A DNA stretch of 64,000 nucleotides from Undibacterium hunanense (GTDB lineage Bacteria > Pseudomonadota > Gammaproteobacteria > Burkholderiales > Burkholderiaceae_D), in assembly GCF_014284335.1 (NCBI RefSeq), contig NZ_JACOGF010000009.1:124001-188000 (forward strand). The letters are read 5' to 3'. The notes beneath the pieces are model-generated. The model searched no databases. It was not told the DNA's origin and saw nothing but the letters and a program-made list of their open reading frames with translations. How positions within the stretch are numbered: position 1 is the stretch's first letter; the number at the start of each line of letters is the position of its first letter. The translations under genes and the position numbers were made by a program. Below are positions 18,346 to 27,508 of the stretch, in pieces.

Positions 18346-18918
18346 ATGTTGATTAAAAAAATTTCCATTATCGTGTGCGCAACTGCAGGCATGCTTGCCA
18401 GCTCCTTCGCTTCTGCCCAGGTTTATTTCGGTGGCTCGGTTGGCCAGAGTGACAAAGGTAATTACTGTAGTAACAGTACTACCTGCGATTCCAAAGCCAC
18501 CAGTTACAAGGTTTTTGGTGGCTATAACATAGACAAAAATTTTGCGGTGGAAAGCAGCTATTTTTCAGCTGGAAAAACATCGATCAACTCGGGCCTTGCG
18601 CTTGGGCGTAGTGAGCAAAAGAAAACCGGGTTCAGCCTGGCTGGTGTGTATAACTATGAATTCAATGAAGCTTTTTCCGGCTTTGGAAAATTGGGTTTTG
18701 CACGTTTGAAAACCGACTCGTTTTACGACACGTCAGGCCTGCCTCCAACAAATTATTCATATACTGAAAACCATGCCTTATATGGACTGGGGCTGGCTTA
18801 CAAGATCAATGCCAATCTCTCAGTTCGTGCAGAACTGGAGGTATATAACCCCAAGACTTTTTCCAACAGGGGAACCTCAGTAAGCAATCTTTCGGCTGGT
18901 TTGCAATACAATTTTTAA
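18346..18918 (+). CDS. Outer-membrane beta-barrel protein, paralog of 17405 gene
   Basis: 190 residues with signal peptide (cut after FASAQ, about residue 24), a barrel of about eight strands and terminal Phe (LSAGLQYNF). Shares the Cys-pair loop (CSNSTTC) and the block VFGGYNIDKNFAVE with the upstream gene, while the other loops differ strongly, as expected for diverged surface loops of a tandem duplicate. AAGGG precedes the ATG by five bases. It has its own upstream region (18079-18345). Confidence 0.82.
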   Translation: MLIKKISIIVCATAGMLASSFASAQVYFGGSVGQSDKGNYCSNSTTCDSKATSYKVFGGYNIDKNFAVESSYFSAGKTSINSGLALGRSEQKKTGFSLAGVYNYEFNEAFSGFGKLGFARLKTDSFYDTSGLPPTNYSYTENHALYGLGLAYKINANLSVRAELEVYNPKTFSNRGTSVSNLSAGLQYNF

Positions 18919-18928
18919 GTAATGGTCT

Positions 18929-18962
18929 GGCGTTGATGAATACATTTTGCTTCATCAACGCC
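18929..18962. terminator. Hairpin between convergent barrel and TfoX genes
   Basis: 12-base arms GGCGTTGATGAA and TTCATCAACGCC with a 10-base loop, 11 bases after the barrel stop. Likely terminates both convergent transcripts, although neither side has a long T run. Confidence 0.65.
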
Positions 18963-18982
18963 ACCAGTAAAACCGTGGGGAC

Positions 18983-19330
18983 TCAGGCGCTGCTTGTTTT
19001 CGCCGTTTTCTTTGCTTTTTTTACCGGCATTGGCAAGGCAGCGGCAGTGGCGCGTGCCAATGCTGCCAGGTCATCTCTGTTTTCCAATAAATCACTATCG
19101 ATCAGATACCACGGCCTGGCCTGGGGATAAGGTGGAACCTCAGTGGTCGTGCCTAACAGTTCCCGGCCTGCTGTCGTCGGTTTGATGAATAACTGATCGT
19201 CACATATCAGCGCAAACATTTTTCCAGACATGTACAGCGCATACTCGCCAAACATTTTCTTCGCGATCACATCATCACAGGCACTTAACTGGTCGAGAAT
19301 AAATTCAACAAAGCTTGCTTGTGATGCCAT
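18983..19330 (-). CDS. TfoX/Sxy N-terminal domain protein
   Basis: 115 residues matching the N-terminal domain of TfoX/Sxy: DQLSACDDVIAKKMFGEYALYMSGKMFALI. The C-terminal TfoX domain is absent and replaced by a short Lys/Ala-rich tail. Sxy proteins activate competence genes with CRP in gammaproteobacteria; stand-alone N domains are widespread and their role is unclear. Convergent with the barrel gene. Confidence 0.85.
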   Translation of the reverse strand: MASQASFVEFILDQLSACDDVIAKKMFGEYALYMSGKMFALICDDQLFIKPTTAGRELLGTTTEVPPYPQARPWYLIDSDLLENRDDLAALARATAAALPMPVKKAKKTAKTSSA

Positions 19331-19365
19331 GGTGTTATCTCTTAAAAAATTTTAATCTGAAAATT

Positions 19366-19878
19366 TTAATCTGGGCGACGGAAATCATCTGCTATCCAGG
19401 CCCTGGCATTTTGCTGGTTCAGTTTGTAGTTAGGTGCAACCCTGACTTTGGCCAGTTCCACATTATTGGCATCCTGCGCACTGAGCCAGGCGTAGGGATC
19501 ATCTTCGTCCGGTACGATATCAAGCATGATTTTAAAATCAGCTTCGACTGTCGCCACCATCAGGCTCTTGTGCAGTTGCGCATGCAATTGCTGTTCATGC
19601 CGGCGTATGACTTCAGATGCAGTTTTCACCAGGGTGCCAAAGGCATTGGCATCCAGCGGCTTGGGATTTTTCTTGTCCCGGCCCATGGTCCAGGGGCCGA
19701 CCAGGGCTGGTTCTGGTTCACCATCCTTGATCATGGCGACGGCCCAGCCTTCATCGTCATCATTTTTAATGACGCGTGCGGTCCAGCCTTTGTCACGCCA
19801 CAGGCGGGCTTCACGAATGATTTGCTGTTCATCGGGCATGGCGTCATGCGCTTGCTGGTTGTCGGTATCGCTAGGCAA
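19366..19878 (-). CDS. Conserved hypothetical protein
   Basis: 170 residues, soluble and acidic, with no motif recognised. The region from RLWRDKGWTARVIKNDDDEGWAVAM onward looks like a compact domain. The first codon is TTG at 19878 with GAGAA upstream; an ATG at 19839 is an alternative. It lies 35 bases upstream of the TfoX-like gene on the same strand, so they may be cotranscribed. Confidence 0.6.
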   Translation of the reverse strand: MPSDTDNQQAHDAMPDEQQIIREARLWRDKGWTARVIKNDDDEGWAVAMIKDGEPEPALVGPWTMGRDKKNPKPLDANAFGTLVKTASEVIRRHEQQLHAQLHKSLMVATVEADFKIMLDIVPDEDDPYAWLSAQDANNVELAKVRVAPNYKLNQQNARAWIADDFRRPD

Positions 19879-20112
19879 AAGAAATTCTCGCTAATGTAAT
19901 AAATCAGGCTGCATCCTACACCTTATGCAGACATGTTGTCTGGAAGCGTATCTGAAGGGGCATGTTGAGAGGGCGGGTTGGGGAGATGCAGCTTGTACAG
20001 TCTCTGCGCAATAACATGAAACAAGACAGTTGGCGCAGCAAGTATGCCATGTCAGACCGCGATTATTTGCTGCCATCCGGGCGAGCTTGCATATGCAATG
20101 CAGTATCTGGCG

Positions 20113-20148
20113 TAATTGACCTAATTGACTGAATTGACCGAATTGACA
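20113..20148. repeat. 9-bp tandem repeat, 4 copies
   Basis: Four near-identical units (TAATTGACC, TAATTGACT, GAATTGACC, GAATTGACA) in the space between the DUF4124 gene and the hypothetical gene at 19366. Otherwise 19879-20180 shows no credible gene. Confidence 0.8.
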
Positions 20149-20180
20149 TATAGCGGAGTTGCCAACTCTGCTAGTGAATT

Positions 20181-20660
20181 TTAGTGACAAAACAGGCTGA
20201 TGTCCCGTTCCGCTATCATGCGGTCGTTATCGTCTGCTTTGGTACCGGATGAAATGGTCCGGTGATAGGCGCGGCCTTCCTTGATGGCTGGCAGCAGACG
20301 ACGCGCCTCAGCACAACGGGTGGCATCGGTTTCTACCTGATTGCCGGTGTTGGCTTTGGGGCCAGGATTGATTCTGGGTCTTGTGTTGTCGTTCTTGCGT
20401 TCTGCCTGGCGTTGCCTGAATGCCTGTTCCTGCTCTTGCCAGCTTTGTGCTGATCCTGTGCCTGCCTGGGTACTGACTTTTACTTCTTCAGTTTTGGCAT
20501 TGCCGGCATCCTGCTTGTTTTCAGAATAGTGAATGTGTCCGCTGGCATCTTTCCATTTATAAATTTCTGCCTGTGCCAGAGGGGTTAGCATGGCCAGTAT
20601 GGCAGTCATTATGCCAAGCTTGCGGGCCAGGCTAAAAGCAGAGCGAGAAGATGTTTTCAT
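20181..20660 (-). CDS. DUF4124 domain protein, exported
   Basis: 159 residues. Signal peptide (cut near LAQA, about residue 31), then the DUF4124 hallmark EIYKWKDASGHIHYSENKQDAG, a short beta-rich module common in proteobacterial periplasmic proteins. The middle is Gln/Arg/Asn-rich and likely disordered; the C-terminal part has two Cys. Function unknown. Single gene. Confidence 0.8.
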   Translation of the reverse strand: MKTSSRSAFSLARKLGIMTAILAMLTPLAQAEIYKWKDASGHIHYSENKQDAGNAKTEEVKVSTQAGTGSAQSWQEQEQAFRQRQAERKNDNTRPRINPGPKANTGNQVETDATRCAEARRLLPAIKEGRAYHRTISSGTKADDNDRMIAERDISLFCH

Positions 20661-20770
20661 TCGGGTTTATGGTGTCAGCTAGTCAGTCATGCCATTGTAT
20701 GAATGGCGCAGGCACATTGTACTAGCTCTTATGAATAATGCAGCAAATGAAGTATCTTCTCGTCAATATT

Positions 20771-21643
20771 TTATTGCTTACTGGTTGTAGTTCTCAACGA
20801 TAAAAACAGTCCGCCTGATATCAGCAGGGCACCAGCCAGCAGGGACAGGCTCATGGCTTCCCCGAGCACCACAATCGCCAGCGACACACCAACCAATGGC
20901 ATGAGTGCCGTAAACATGGATGCCTTGGCCCCCATCTGCTTTACCGCAAGATTGAATAGCAATACGGATACTACACTGACCAGCAAGCCCTGATATCCAG
21001 CCTGCACCGCGATGGCAACCAGGTCTTTGTCAAACAGCGCGCCCCCTTCAAATAGAAAGTACACGGGCACGTACAGCAGGGCACCGACCTGTATGACGCT
21101 GACTACCGACAGCGGGTCGGTATTCCAGCGCCGCATCAGGACCGTGTAAAACGACCACATCAGTGCTGCCAGCATGAACAGCAAATCACCACGCCAGGCA
21201 TCCGCATACACCTGGGCTGGTGCCTGCAACACACTGCCGATTTTAACCACCAGCACACCCAGCACCAGCAAGCCAAGTCCGAATAGCGGGATGCGATCCT
21301 GCCTGCCCAGCATCAGCCTGGCCAGTATCGAAGTGAACAAAGGCGTGAACGCCGGATAGATGAGCGAACTATGGGATGCCGGTGCCCAGTGCAAGCCACC
21401 GACCAGTACCATGTTGTACAAGGGCCCGGCCAGCAAGAGCAGCACCAGCGCCCGGGGCCAGCCTGTGCCACCGGCATTCCAGACGCCACGCCGTAAAAAC
21501 AGCGGTAACATGACCAGGCCACTGACGGTAAAACGCAATAAGGTCAAGTCCAGTATCGTCAGCGATGCACGGTAACCAAACGTGGCGACCACCGGCTGCG
21601 CGCCCCAGATAATGGCCACCACCAGGCCATACAGTATGCCCAT
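20771..21643 (-). CDS. EamA/DMT-family transporter
   Basis: 290 residues, ten hydrophobic helices in two EamA repeats, inner membrane. PVVATFGYRAS and FTALMPLVGVSLAIVVLGE are typical of repeats 1 and 2. Probably exports a metabolite or amino acid; substrate unknown. CGGAG precedes the ATG. It follows the DUF1445 gene after 19 bases in the same transcript, and both are divergent from the LysR regulator, so it may move the substrate or product of the DUF1445 enzyme. Confidence 0.87.
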   Translation of the reverse strand: MGILYGLVVAIIWGAQPVVATFGYRASLTILDLTLLRFTVSGLVMLPLFLRRGVWNAGGTGWPRALVLLLLAGPLYNMVLVGGLHWAPASHSSLIYPAFTPLFTSILARLMLGRQDRIPLFGLGLLVLGVLVVKIGSVLQAPAQVYADAWRGDLLFMLAALMWSFYTVLMRRWNTDPLSVVSVIQVGALLYVPVYFLFEGGALFDKDLVAIAVQAGYQGLLVSVVSVLLFNLAVKQMGAKASMFTALMPLVGVSLAIVVLGEAMSLSLLAGALLISGGLFLSLRTTTSKQ

Positions 21644-21662
21644 GCGATTTGCTCCGGGCCGG

Positions 21663-22460
21663 TTAAAAAATGGAGTAGTCAGAGTTGCGCAAATCGGTCA
21701 GCAACATATGACCGGGGGCATGGGTAATACAAACAGCAGGCCTGGCCTTTGCCAGTGCCGCCTGTGGCGTCACGCCGCAAGCCCAGAACACCGGCAATTC
21801 ATCAGGCTGCACGTCTACCGCGTCGCCATAATCCGGTTGTGCCAGGTTCTTGATGCCTATCAGTGCCGGGTCACCGATATGTACAGGCGCTCCATGTACA
21901 CCAGGGAAGCGTGACGTGATCTGTATTGCCCGTATGGCATCCGCTGCCTTCATCGGGCGCATGCTTACCACCAGTGGCCCGTGGAAGTTGCCTGCCGGGG
22001 TGGTTGGTATCGTTGTGCGGTACATGGGTACATTGCGGTTTTGTTCTATGTGGCGAATGGCGATACCATTTTCTATCAATGAATGTTCAAACGTGAATGA
22101 ACAACCGATGGCAAACGTCACCAGGTCATCACGCCAGATATCCTTGACGTCATTCGGCTCAGCAACCAGTTCGCCATGATGGAAGACACGGTAACGCGGT
22201 ACATCGGTGCGGATATCAAGATCAGCGCCCAGAGCAGTGACATGTGGGTTTCCTGCTTCAGAAATGGCAATCAAAGGGCAGGGCTTGGGATTGTTTTGGC
22301 AAAAGCGATGAAAGTCGCTGGCGTCTGATGCGGGCAAAATCACCAGGTTGACTTGTACAAAACCCGGTGCCAGACCCGATGTCTCTTTATTCCATTCGCC
22401 ACGGCGTATGGCCTGGCGCAATTGGGCTGGTGATTGAGAACCGTGAGAAGATGAGGACAT
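21663..22460 (-). CDS. DUF1445 / D-glutamate cyclase-family putative hydro-lyase
   Basis: 265 residues of the YcsI family (putative hydro-lyase, related to D-glutamate cyclase). Conserved blocks: [18 protein letters not shown]-like [45 protein letters not shown] and [12 protein letters not shown]. The ATG at 22460 has GGAG upstream; the frame extends to 22508 without support. Paired with an EamA carrier and divergent from a LysR regulator, a common layout for a small catabolic or detoxifying unit. Exact substrate unknown. Confidence 0.88.
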   Translation of the reverse strand: MSSSSHGSQSPAQLRQAIRRGEWNKETSGLAPGFVQVNLVILPASDASDFHRFCQNNPKPCPLIAISEAGNPHVTALGADLDIRTDVPRYRVFHHGELVAEPNDVKDIWRDDLVTFAIGCSFTFEHSLIENGIAIRHIEQNRNVPMYRTTIPTTPAGNFHGPLVVSMRPMKAADAIRAIQITSRFPGVHGAPVHIGDPALIGIKNLAQPDYGDAVDVQPDELPVFWACGVTPQAALAKARPAVCITHAPGHMLLTDLRNSDYSIF

Positions 22461-22592
22461 GGCTGCTCCATAGCTTGTGAATAGAGGGAATGGCCGCCAA
22501 TGAAGCATGACGACCGATACAGCCAGTATAAAATGGGCTTTTGATAGAAGATAATTGAAACTATCGCCAATATTTGATAAGATTTATCTATC

Positions 22593-23516
22593 ATGCGACC
22601 ATCATTGCAGCAACTTGAAACCTTTTACTGGATAGCCCGGCTGGGTGGTTTTCATGCTGCCGCCAGGCACCTGCACCTGACACAGCCGACTATCAGCGCC
22701 AGAATCCAGGAATTGGAAGACATCCTTGGCCTCAAGCTGTTTGAGCGCGGCGGTCACCGCGCCGTCATCACCCCGGTCGGGCGCGATGTGCTGGTGCAGG
22801 CAGAAAAAATGCTGCGTCTGTCTGACGATATGGAACAAATCAGCAAACGGCGCAACCCCATGCGCGGCCTGCTGCGCCTTGGCGCAAACGAATCCACGGC
22901 CATGTCCGGCCTGATTGAATTGCTGGGGCGGCTAAAAGCGCAATACCCTGACCTGCGCATAGAGCTGACCATTGATGTGGGTGCCAACCTCAGTCGCAAA
23001 TTGAATGCGCGTGAACTCGACATCGCCATCCTCAGTGACCCTGTTTCTGCACCGCATGTCGTTGATGTTGCGATAGGGCATGTAGACCTGGCATGGGTGG
23101 CATCCACCCAAACCGTGCTGAACGAGCAAGCACTCCATCCCGCAGGCATGGCCGCGTTGCCGGTTGTCGCCATGCCTTCACCAACGACGATCTGTAATGT
23201 CGTCATGGAATGGTTCAGGGCGGCAGGTCATGAGCCAGAAAATCTCAGTATCTGTAATTCCATGGTCATGATGATCAAGCTGGTCGTTGCAGGCCACGCG
23301 ATTGCCGTGCTGCCGCGTGCTGTGGTCGATGCAGAAATCAAGAGCGGAATTATTCGCACGCTGAAAGTAAAACCGCCACTCAATCCCTTGATGTATTACG
23401 TTTCGTACTTACGCCAGGAGCCCGGTCTGGCTGATGGCACGCTCGTCACCATGGCGCGTGAAGTATTGCAGCAAAGCGGTTTGCTTTTGCCACTAACACT
23501 GCCACTGTCACCTTAA
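22593..23516 (+). CDS. LysR-family transcriptional regulator
   Basis: 307 residues. N-terminal winged helix-turn-helix: LETFYWIARLGGFHAAARHLHLTQPTISARIQELE, then a periplasmic-binding-like effector domain from about residue 90. Divergent from the DUF1445-EamA pair with a 132-base shared promoter region, so it very likely controls that pair in response to a small molecule. A cluster of 8-bp repeats begins three bases after its stop. Confidence 0.92.
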   Translation: MRPSLQQLETFYWIARLGGFHAAARHLHLTQPTISARIQELEDILGLKLFERGGHRAVITPVGRDVLVQAEKMLRLSDDMEQISKRRNPMRGLLRLGANESTAMSGLIELLGRLKAQYPDLRIELTIDVGANLSRKLNARELDIAILSDPVSAPHVVDVAIGHVDLAWVASTQTVLNEQALHPAGMAALPVVAMPSPTTICNVVMEWFRAAGHEPENLSICNSMVMMIKLVVAGHAIAVLPRAVVDAEIKSGIIRTLKVKPPLNPLMYYVSYLRQEPGLADGTLVTMAREVLQQSGLLLPLTLPLSP

Positions 23517-23518
23517 AG

Positions 23519-23582
23519 TCGTTTAGTCGCTAACTCGCTAATTCGTTTAGTCGTTTAGTCGTTTAGTCGTCAATTCGTTCCA
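23519..23582. repeat. 8-bp tandem repeat, 8 imperfect copies
   Basis: Eight consecutive units resembling TCGTTTAG (four exact) directly after the LysR stop. The rest of the gap to 23867 contains no credible gene. Confidence 0.85.
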
Positions 23583-23867
23583 ATACGGCCAGGAGCTGCA
23601 ACGCTGCCCGGGCGGATTCGCGTAAGCCCTGATGCATTTGGTTCCTCAAAATTTCAGTTTCAATCCCTTATATTGCGCTTCCGTCTCAATCTGCCCACTT
23701 GCAATGCAGGTATTGCCTATATTGCGCCATGTGCATGCAAGAGACTGCACCGGCGAAGGGAATACTGGACTATCACAGCCCATTAGTTTGCCTTTGCACA
23801 GTTTTCCAGTGACCTCTCCAGGAGCAGGTCCGGGTTTCTCAATCCTGAATCAGAAAGTACATAGAAC

Positions 23868-24968
23868 ATGAAAAAAACTTACCGCCTTCTCCCCGTAAAA
23901 TTACTGATGGCAACGCTGGCACTGGGTGCAATTCAGGCGCATGCAGCGACATCCATGTCGGACGCAGACATCCTGAACATCCTCAAACAGCGCATAGATA
24001 CAGACAAGAAAGGCGTAGGTCTGGTGGTTGGTATTGTTGATGAAAAAGGCAGCCGGGTGATCAGCTATGGCTATGCCAACCTGGCAGAGCGCCGCCCGGT
24101 TGATGCCGATACCCTGTTTGAAATTGGTTCCATCACCAGCGCATTTACGGGTGTGGCCATGATGGATATGGCAGAAAAAAGTGAAATCAGATTGAAAGAC
24201 CCACTTGCAAGCTATCTGCCTGCTAGCGTCAAGGTACCTTACTATGACGAGAAGAAAATCACACTCGCTGACTTGTCATCTCACCGCTCGGGATTGCCTG
24301 CCGTGCCAGGCAATTCCACCCAGAGTGGCAGCGATAATCCCTATGCAGGTTTTACTGCAAGCAAGGCGTATGAATTCTTGTCCAGCTACGACATGAAATA
24401 CGATGTTGGTAGCCGTTTCGTCTATTCAAATTTTGGCAATGGCCTGCTGGGTCTGGCACTCAGCCAGCGTGCCGGTACAGACTATGACACCCTGATCAAG
24501 AACCGTGTCACCACGCCTTTGGGCATGACAGCTACTGGCGTCAATCTCAGCACAGACATGCAAAAACGCCTGGCAACCGGGTATAGCAGCAAGGCACAAT
24601 TTACTGCGGCACCAGCCTGGAACTATACTTCATTCGAAGGTGCTGGCGGCTTGCACTCCTCTGCCAATGACATGCTCAAGTTTCTTGCCGCCAATATGGG
24701 CCAGACCAAGACAGCTTTAAATGGCACCATGCAAAAACTGCAGTTGCAGTTCGAGCCAGGCAATCGCCTTTTGCTTGTATGGGGTGGTTATAATAATAAA
24801 TTCGATAGTTCCATCCTGGGACTGGAAGGCAGGACGGGTGGTTACAGCAGCTATATTGCCTTCGATAAAAAAGCCGGCAAGGGTGTCGTGATACTGTCGA
24901 ATGCCGATGTCAGCGTCAGCGACATAGGCAACAAGATCATCAATAGCGAATTTCCGCTGGCGCAGTAA
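23868..24968 (+). CDS. Serine beta-lactamase/esterase-fold protein lacking the SxxK lysine
   Basis: 366 residues, signal peptide (cut near AHAA, about residue 26), then the class C beta-lactamase/DD-peptidase fold. The nucleophile motif reads FEIGSITSAFTG: Ser88 is present but the Lys three residues later is Ser91 (codon AGC, 24138-24140). The second motif YSN (186-188) is intact, and the third region reads EGRTGGYSS. In active members the Lys is essential as general base, so this protein may be inactive, a binding protein, or use other chemistry. Periplasmic. It stands alone and ends before a short gap. Confidence 0.87.
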   Translation: MKKTYRLLPVKLLMATLALGAIQAHAATSMSDADILNILKQRIDTDKKGVGLVVGIVDEKGSRVISYGYANLAERRPVDADTLFEIGSITSAFTGVAMMDMAEKSEIRLKDPLASYLPASVKVPYYDEKKITLADLSSHRSGLPAVPGNSTQSGSDNPYAGFTASKAYEFLSSYDMKYDVGSRFVYSNFGNGLLGLALSQRAGTDYDTLIKNRVTTPLGMTATGVNLSTDMQKRLATGYSSKAQFTAAPAWNYTSFEGAGGLHSSANDMLKFLAANMGQTKTALNGTMQKLQLQFEPGNRLLLVWGGYNNKFDSSILGLEGRTGGYSSYIAFDKKAGKGVVILSNADVSVSDIGNKIINSEFPLAQ

Positions 24969-25088
24969 GTGAATAGCTGCGGGTACATGCGCGCCCGCAG
25001 CCTTCAGTGAATTTAAAAACAGCTACGGAAATATGAGGATGACGTCGTCAGGCCTGGTGTGCGACATATTTAAAAAGTGGATACATGC

Positions 25089-25877
25089 ATGGTATCAGTA
25101 CAGCAAGCGCCGCATAGAAGTAGCCCTGTCCGCATAGGGCCCCTGATTGCCATTCTGGTGCTGCATATCCTGTTGTTCCTGGTTTTATCACGTAGCAATG
25201 TTCTTCAAACAGATAAAGACATGCCAGGAACGGCAGTAGCCTTCTTGGCGCCTGCGATGACGCCAGCAGATCCATTGATACAAAAAACTGAACATGAAAG
25301 ACTTGTTCATCAAAAGCCGCTACTTACTTCCCAAAGAGAGTCTGTGCACCCACCCAGGATTTCAGCGAATTCAGCAAATCTGGCATCAATCGAAAAATCA
25401 CCTGCGCCTCCGGCAACAGCTAAATCAATGACGGATATAACGGCAGGCGTCGAAGCGGATGCATCCAACAAAGCCACAATCAATCTTTCCCAGCTTCGCT
25501 CACAAGGCGCATTGCTTGCCAGGGAACTGGCACAAACTGACACCAGTGAATCTGGTCATATAGGTATTCTTGGCGATTATTACGGTAGTTATAACGGTGC
25601 CGATACAGGCACGTTTTATATCCATGTTGATCACATCGGCAATATCTTTGGTTCTGCCGATTCAAGCACCGCCCATAGCAGTTTCACGATTACCGGCAAA
25701 GTATCAAGCGATGGCGTCGTGCAAATGACAGGGAAGGGCCTGGCTGGTTCAGCCAGTTTTGATGGCAAAATCAATCTTAAGACAGGCGGTGTGTCCGGTT
25801 ACTGGAATTTGACCGGTTTTGGAAAAGGGCAGTTCGCCGGTCAACGCGCCAAAGCTGTCGGTGGCAGAGCGTATTGA
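25089..25877 (+). CDS. Single-pass membrane protein with beta-rich C-terminal domain
   Basis: About 262 residues. One N-terminal transmembrane helix (IGPLIAILVLHILLFLVLS), a long Pro/Ser/Ala-rich linker (about 45-135), and a C-terminal beta-rich domain starting at GDYYGSYNGADTGTFYIHVD with GxF/GxG strand patterns. The layout resembles TonB (anchor, linker, periplasmic domain), but the end domain is not TonB-like. An in-frame GTG at 25077 is an alternative start. Function unknown. Confidence 0.6.
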   Translation: MVSVQQAPHRSSPVRIGPLIAILVLHILLFLVLSRSNVLQTDKDMPGTAVAFLAPAMTPADPLIQKTEHERLVHQKPLLTSQRESVHPPRISANSANLASIEKSPAPPATAKSMTDITAGVEADASNKATINLSQLRSQGALLARELAQTDTSESGHIGILGDYYGSYNGADTGTFYIHVDHIGNIFGSADSSTAHSSFTITGKVSSDGVVQMTGKGLAGSASFDGKINLKTGGVSGYWNLTGFGKGQFAGQRAKAVGGRAY

Positions 25878-26169
25878 TGAGCGGATGCAATAATCCAGAG
25901 TACTCGAAGTGAGTCGAAGCTACTTCCGGCACTCAAGCATTTCACCCGGATCACGCCATATCGATCATAGCCAATGTCAATGGCCAGGATTGACATAATC
26001 AATTTCGTTGTAGGGACAGGCCATGCTTTAATGGCGGGCCTGGTCGCTATAGGGTAGTATTAAAGACAATACCCATGCATGCCCCAGCAATTTGAAGAAA
26101 AGAGAAGGATTGCCACGACTGTTTTACCTGTACAGTGACCTGAACTATTACCATAGCAGAGACAACATC

Positions 26170-26721
26170 ATGAAATTTCAATTCAAAAAACCTCATGCAC
26201 CCCGTATCAGCTACCTGGCCGCACTGTTATTGACCCTGCCTTGCCTGACCTATTCCGCCAGTAACACCAAGCCCATTGCTGTCGTCAATACACCAGATTC
26301 CACCATCTGCAGCAGCAGTGCGATAGAACGCACACTGCCTTTTCCTGTGGGTGACAAGACACTGTATTTTCTCAACCTGCGTGATGGTGACAAAGTACAT
26401 TCGCCATTCAGGGCCGTGTTTTCCGTCTCTGGCATGGGTGTCGCACCGGTGGAAGCCGGCAAGATTGATGGTACCGGCCATCATCACATCCTGATTGACC
26501 TTGATCTGCCGCAAGACATCAAAAAAGCCATCCCTTTTGACCGCACCGATGAATACCAGCATCAGCATTACAAGCACTTTGGTAAAGGCGAAACCGAAAC
26601 CGTCCTTAACCTGCCGCCCGGCAAACACAAGCTACGCCTGATGTTCGCCAACCACCAGCACGTGCCTTACTACATCGCCAGCAAGGAAATCACGATTGAA
26701 GTTTTGCCGAGTAAGGGGTAG
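26170..26721 (+). CDS. DUF4399 exported protein
   Basis: 183 residues, signal peptide (cut near TYSAS, about residue 31). Body matches DUF4399: VYF-like LYFLNLRDGDKVHSPFRAVF, GMGVAPV and GHHHILIDLDL with three adjacent His, HFGKGETET and LPPGKHKLRLMFANHQHVPY. The His clusters suggest metal binding. The start ATG 26170 has AGAG upstream; the frame extends to 26092 without support. The 290 bases before it contain no other gene. Confidence 0.82.
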   Translation: MKFQFKKPHAPRISYLAALLLTLPCLTYSASNTKPIAVVNTPDSTICSSSAIERTLPFPVGDKTLYFLNLRDGDKVHSPFRAVFSVSGMGVAPVEAGKIDGTGHHHILIDLDLPQDIKKAIPFDRTDEYQHQHYKHFGKGETETVLNLPPGKHKLRLMFANHQHVPYYIASKEITIEVLPSKG

Positions 26722-26749
26722 GGGGCGGTTGAGGTGGGCGTGCCATACT

Positions 26750-26776
26750 GTAGGGTGCGCCCCGCGCACCGCCGTC
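26750..26776 (+). repeat. REP-like element 1
   Basis: GTAGGGTGCGCCCCGCGCACC and following GCCGTC: the inner GGTGCGC/GCGCACC arms form a hairpin. It lies 28 bases past the stop of the RAYT gene and resembles the elements at 27372 and 27509. Confidence 0.8.
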
Positions 26777-26803
26777 AAAAGGGAGCAAAATAATACCCCG
26801 TAC

Positions 26804-27349
26804 CTACTCACCAAACCCCTGCCGCACATCCGTTACAACACCAAGACCCCAATCCGGTAAAAGCATCCCCTGTTCTACATAACGATGAAATGTCGAATAC
26901 AGCCAATCACCCGCACGACTAACCAGGCCATGTTTGACCGGATTCCAATGGATGTAATCGACATGCCTCGCAAAGTCTTCATCATCACGAATTTGATGTT
27001 CCCAAAACCGGCGTTGCCATAACCCGGCCTCTCTTCTTGCAGTACCAGAGGTTGAAGTAACAGGCATTCCCAGTTCCGCCGCGCAGGCTTGCGACACCAG
27101 ACGTTTGATCATGGACCAGCGCAAAGAAAAATTGGCATCATCAGGTGGCAATGTCCAGATGCAATGCAAATGCTCAGGTAATAATACCCAGGCGTCAATG
27201 TCAAAGGGGTGTGAAATCCGGGTTTGCTGTATCGCTATCCGTAATGCCTGTCGCAATGCCGGTTGTGTCAATACAGGCCGACGCCGCAAGCTGGTGACAG
27301 TAAAAAAATAACTACCGCCGCTGACACGTGAACGTCGATAATTGGGCAT
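26804..27349 (-). CDS. REP-associated tyrosine transposase (RAYT)
   Basis: 181 residues of the TnpA-REP/Y1 HUH family. The HUH motif is EHLHCIW (H60, H62) and the catalytic Tyr is in HVDYIHWNPVKHG (Y132). RAYTs are single-copy, domesticated relatives of IS200/IS605 transposases that cut and move REP hairpins. REP-like repeats flank it on both sides (26750, 27372, 27509-27584), as expected. The gene looks intact. Confidence 0.92.
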   Translation of the reverse strand: MPNYRRSRVSGGSYFFTVTSLRRRPVLTQPALRQALRIAIQQTRISHPFDIDAWVLLPEHLHCIWTLPPDDANFSLRWSMIKRLVSQACAAELGMPVTSTSGTARREAGLWQRRFWEHQIRDDEDFARHVDYIHWNPVKHGLVSRAGDWLYSTFHRYVEQGMLLPDWGLGVVTDVRQGFGE

Positions 27350-27371
27350 GATGAAATCGCCTGCTACCTGA

Positions 27372-27397
27372 TAGGGTGCACCATGTGCACCGTGGGT
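27372..27397 (+). repeat. REP-like element 2
   Basis: TAGGGTGCACCATGTGCACC followed by GTGGGT, with GGTGCAC/GTGCACC arms. It is just upstream of the RAYT start and is a diverged copy of the same repeat. Confidence 0.75.
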
Positions 27398-27508
27398 TAA
27401 GGTAAAAGACAGCTAGATGGTCAAGGCTGTACTATCGTCATTAATGAATCGAATCGTATGCGAACGCTTTTGTTTTGCGTAAGCCATCGCAAATAAACCA
27501 CATGATAA

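Noticed and set aside
19891..20190. 99-codon minus-strand frame
   Set aside because: Runs through the 9-bp repeat, Cys-rich unnatural composition, no ribosome site.
23868..24968. Functional class C beta-lactamase resistance gene
   Set aside because: The SxxK lysine is missing and homology is to the broad serine-hydrolase family, so a resistance call is not justified.
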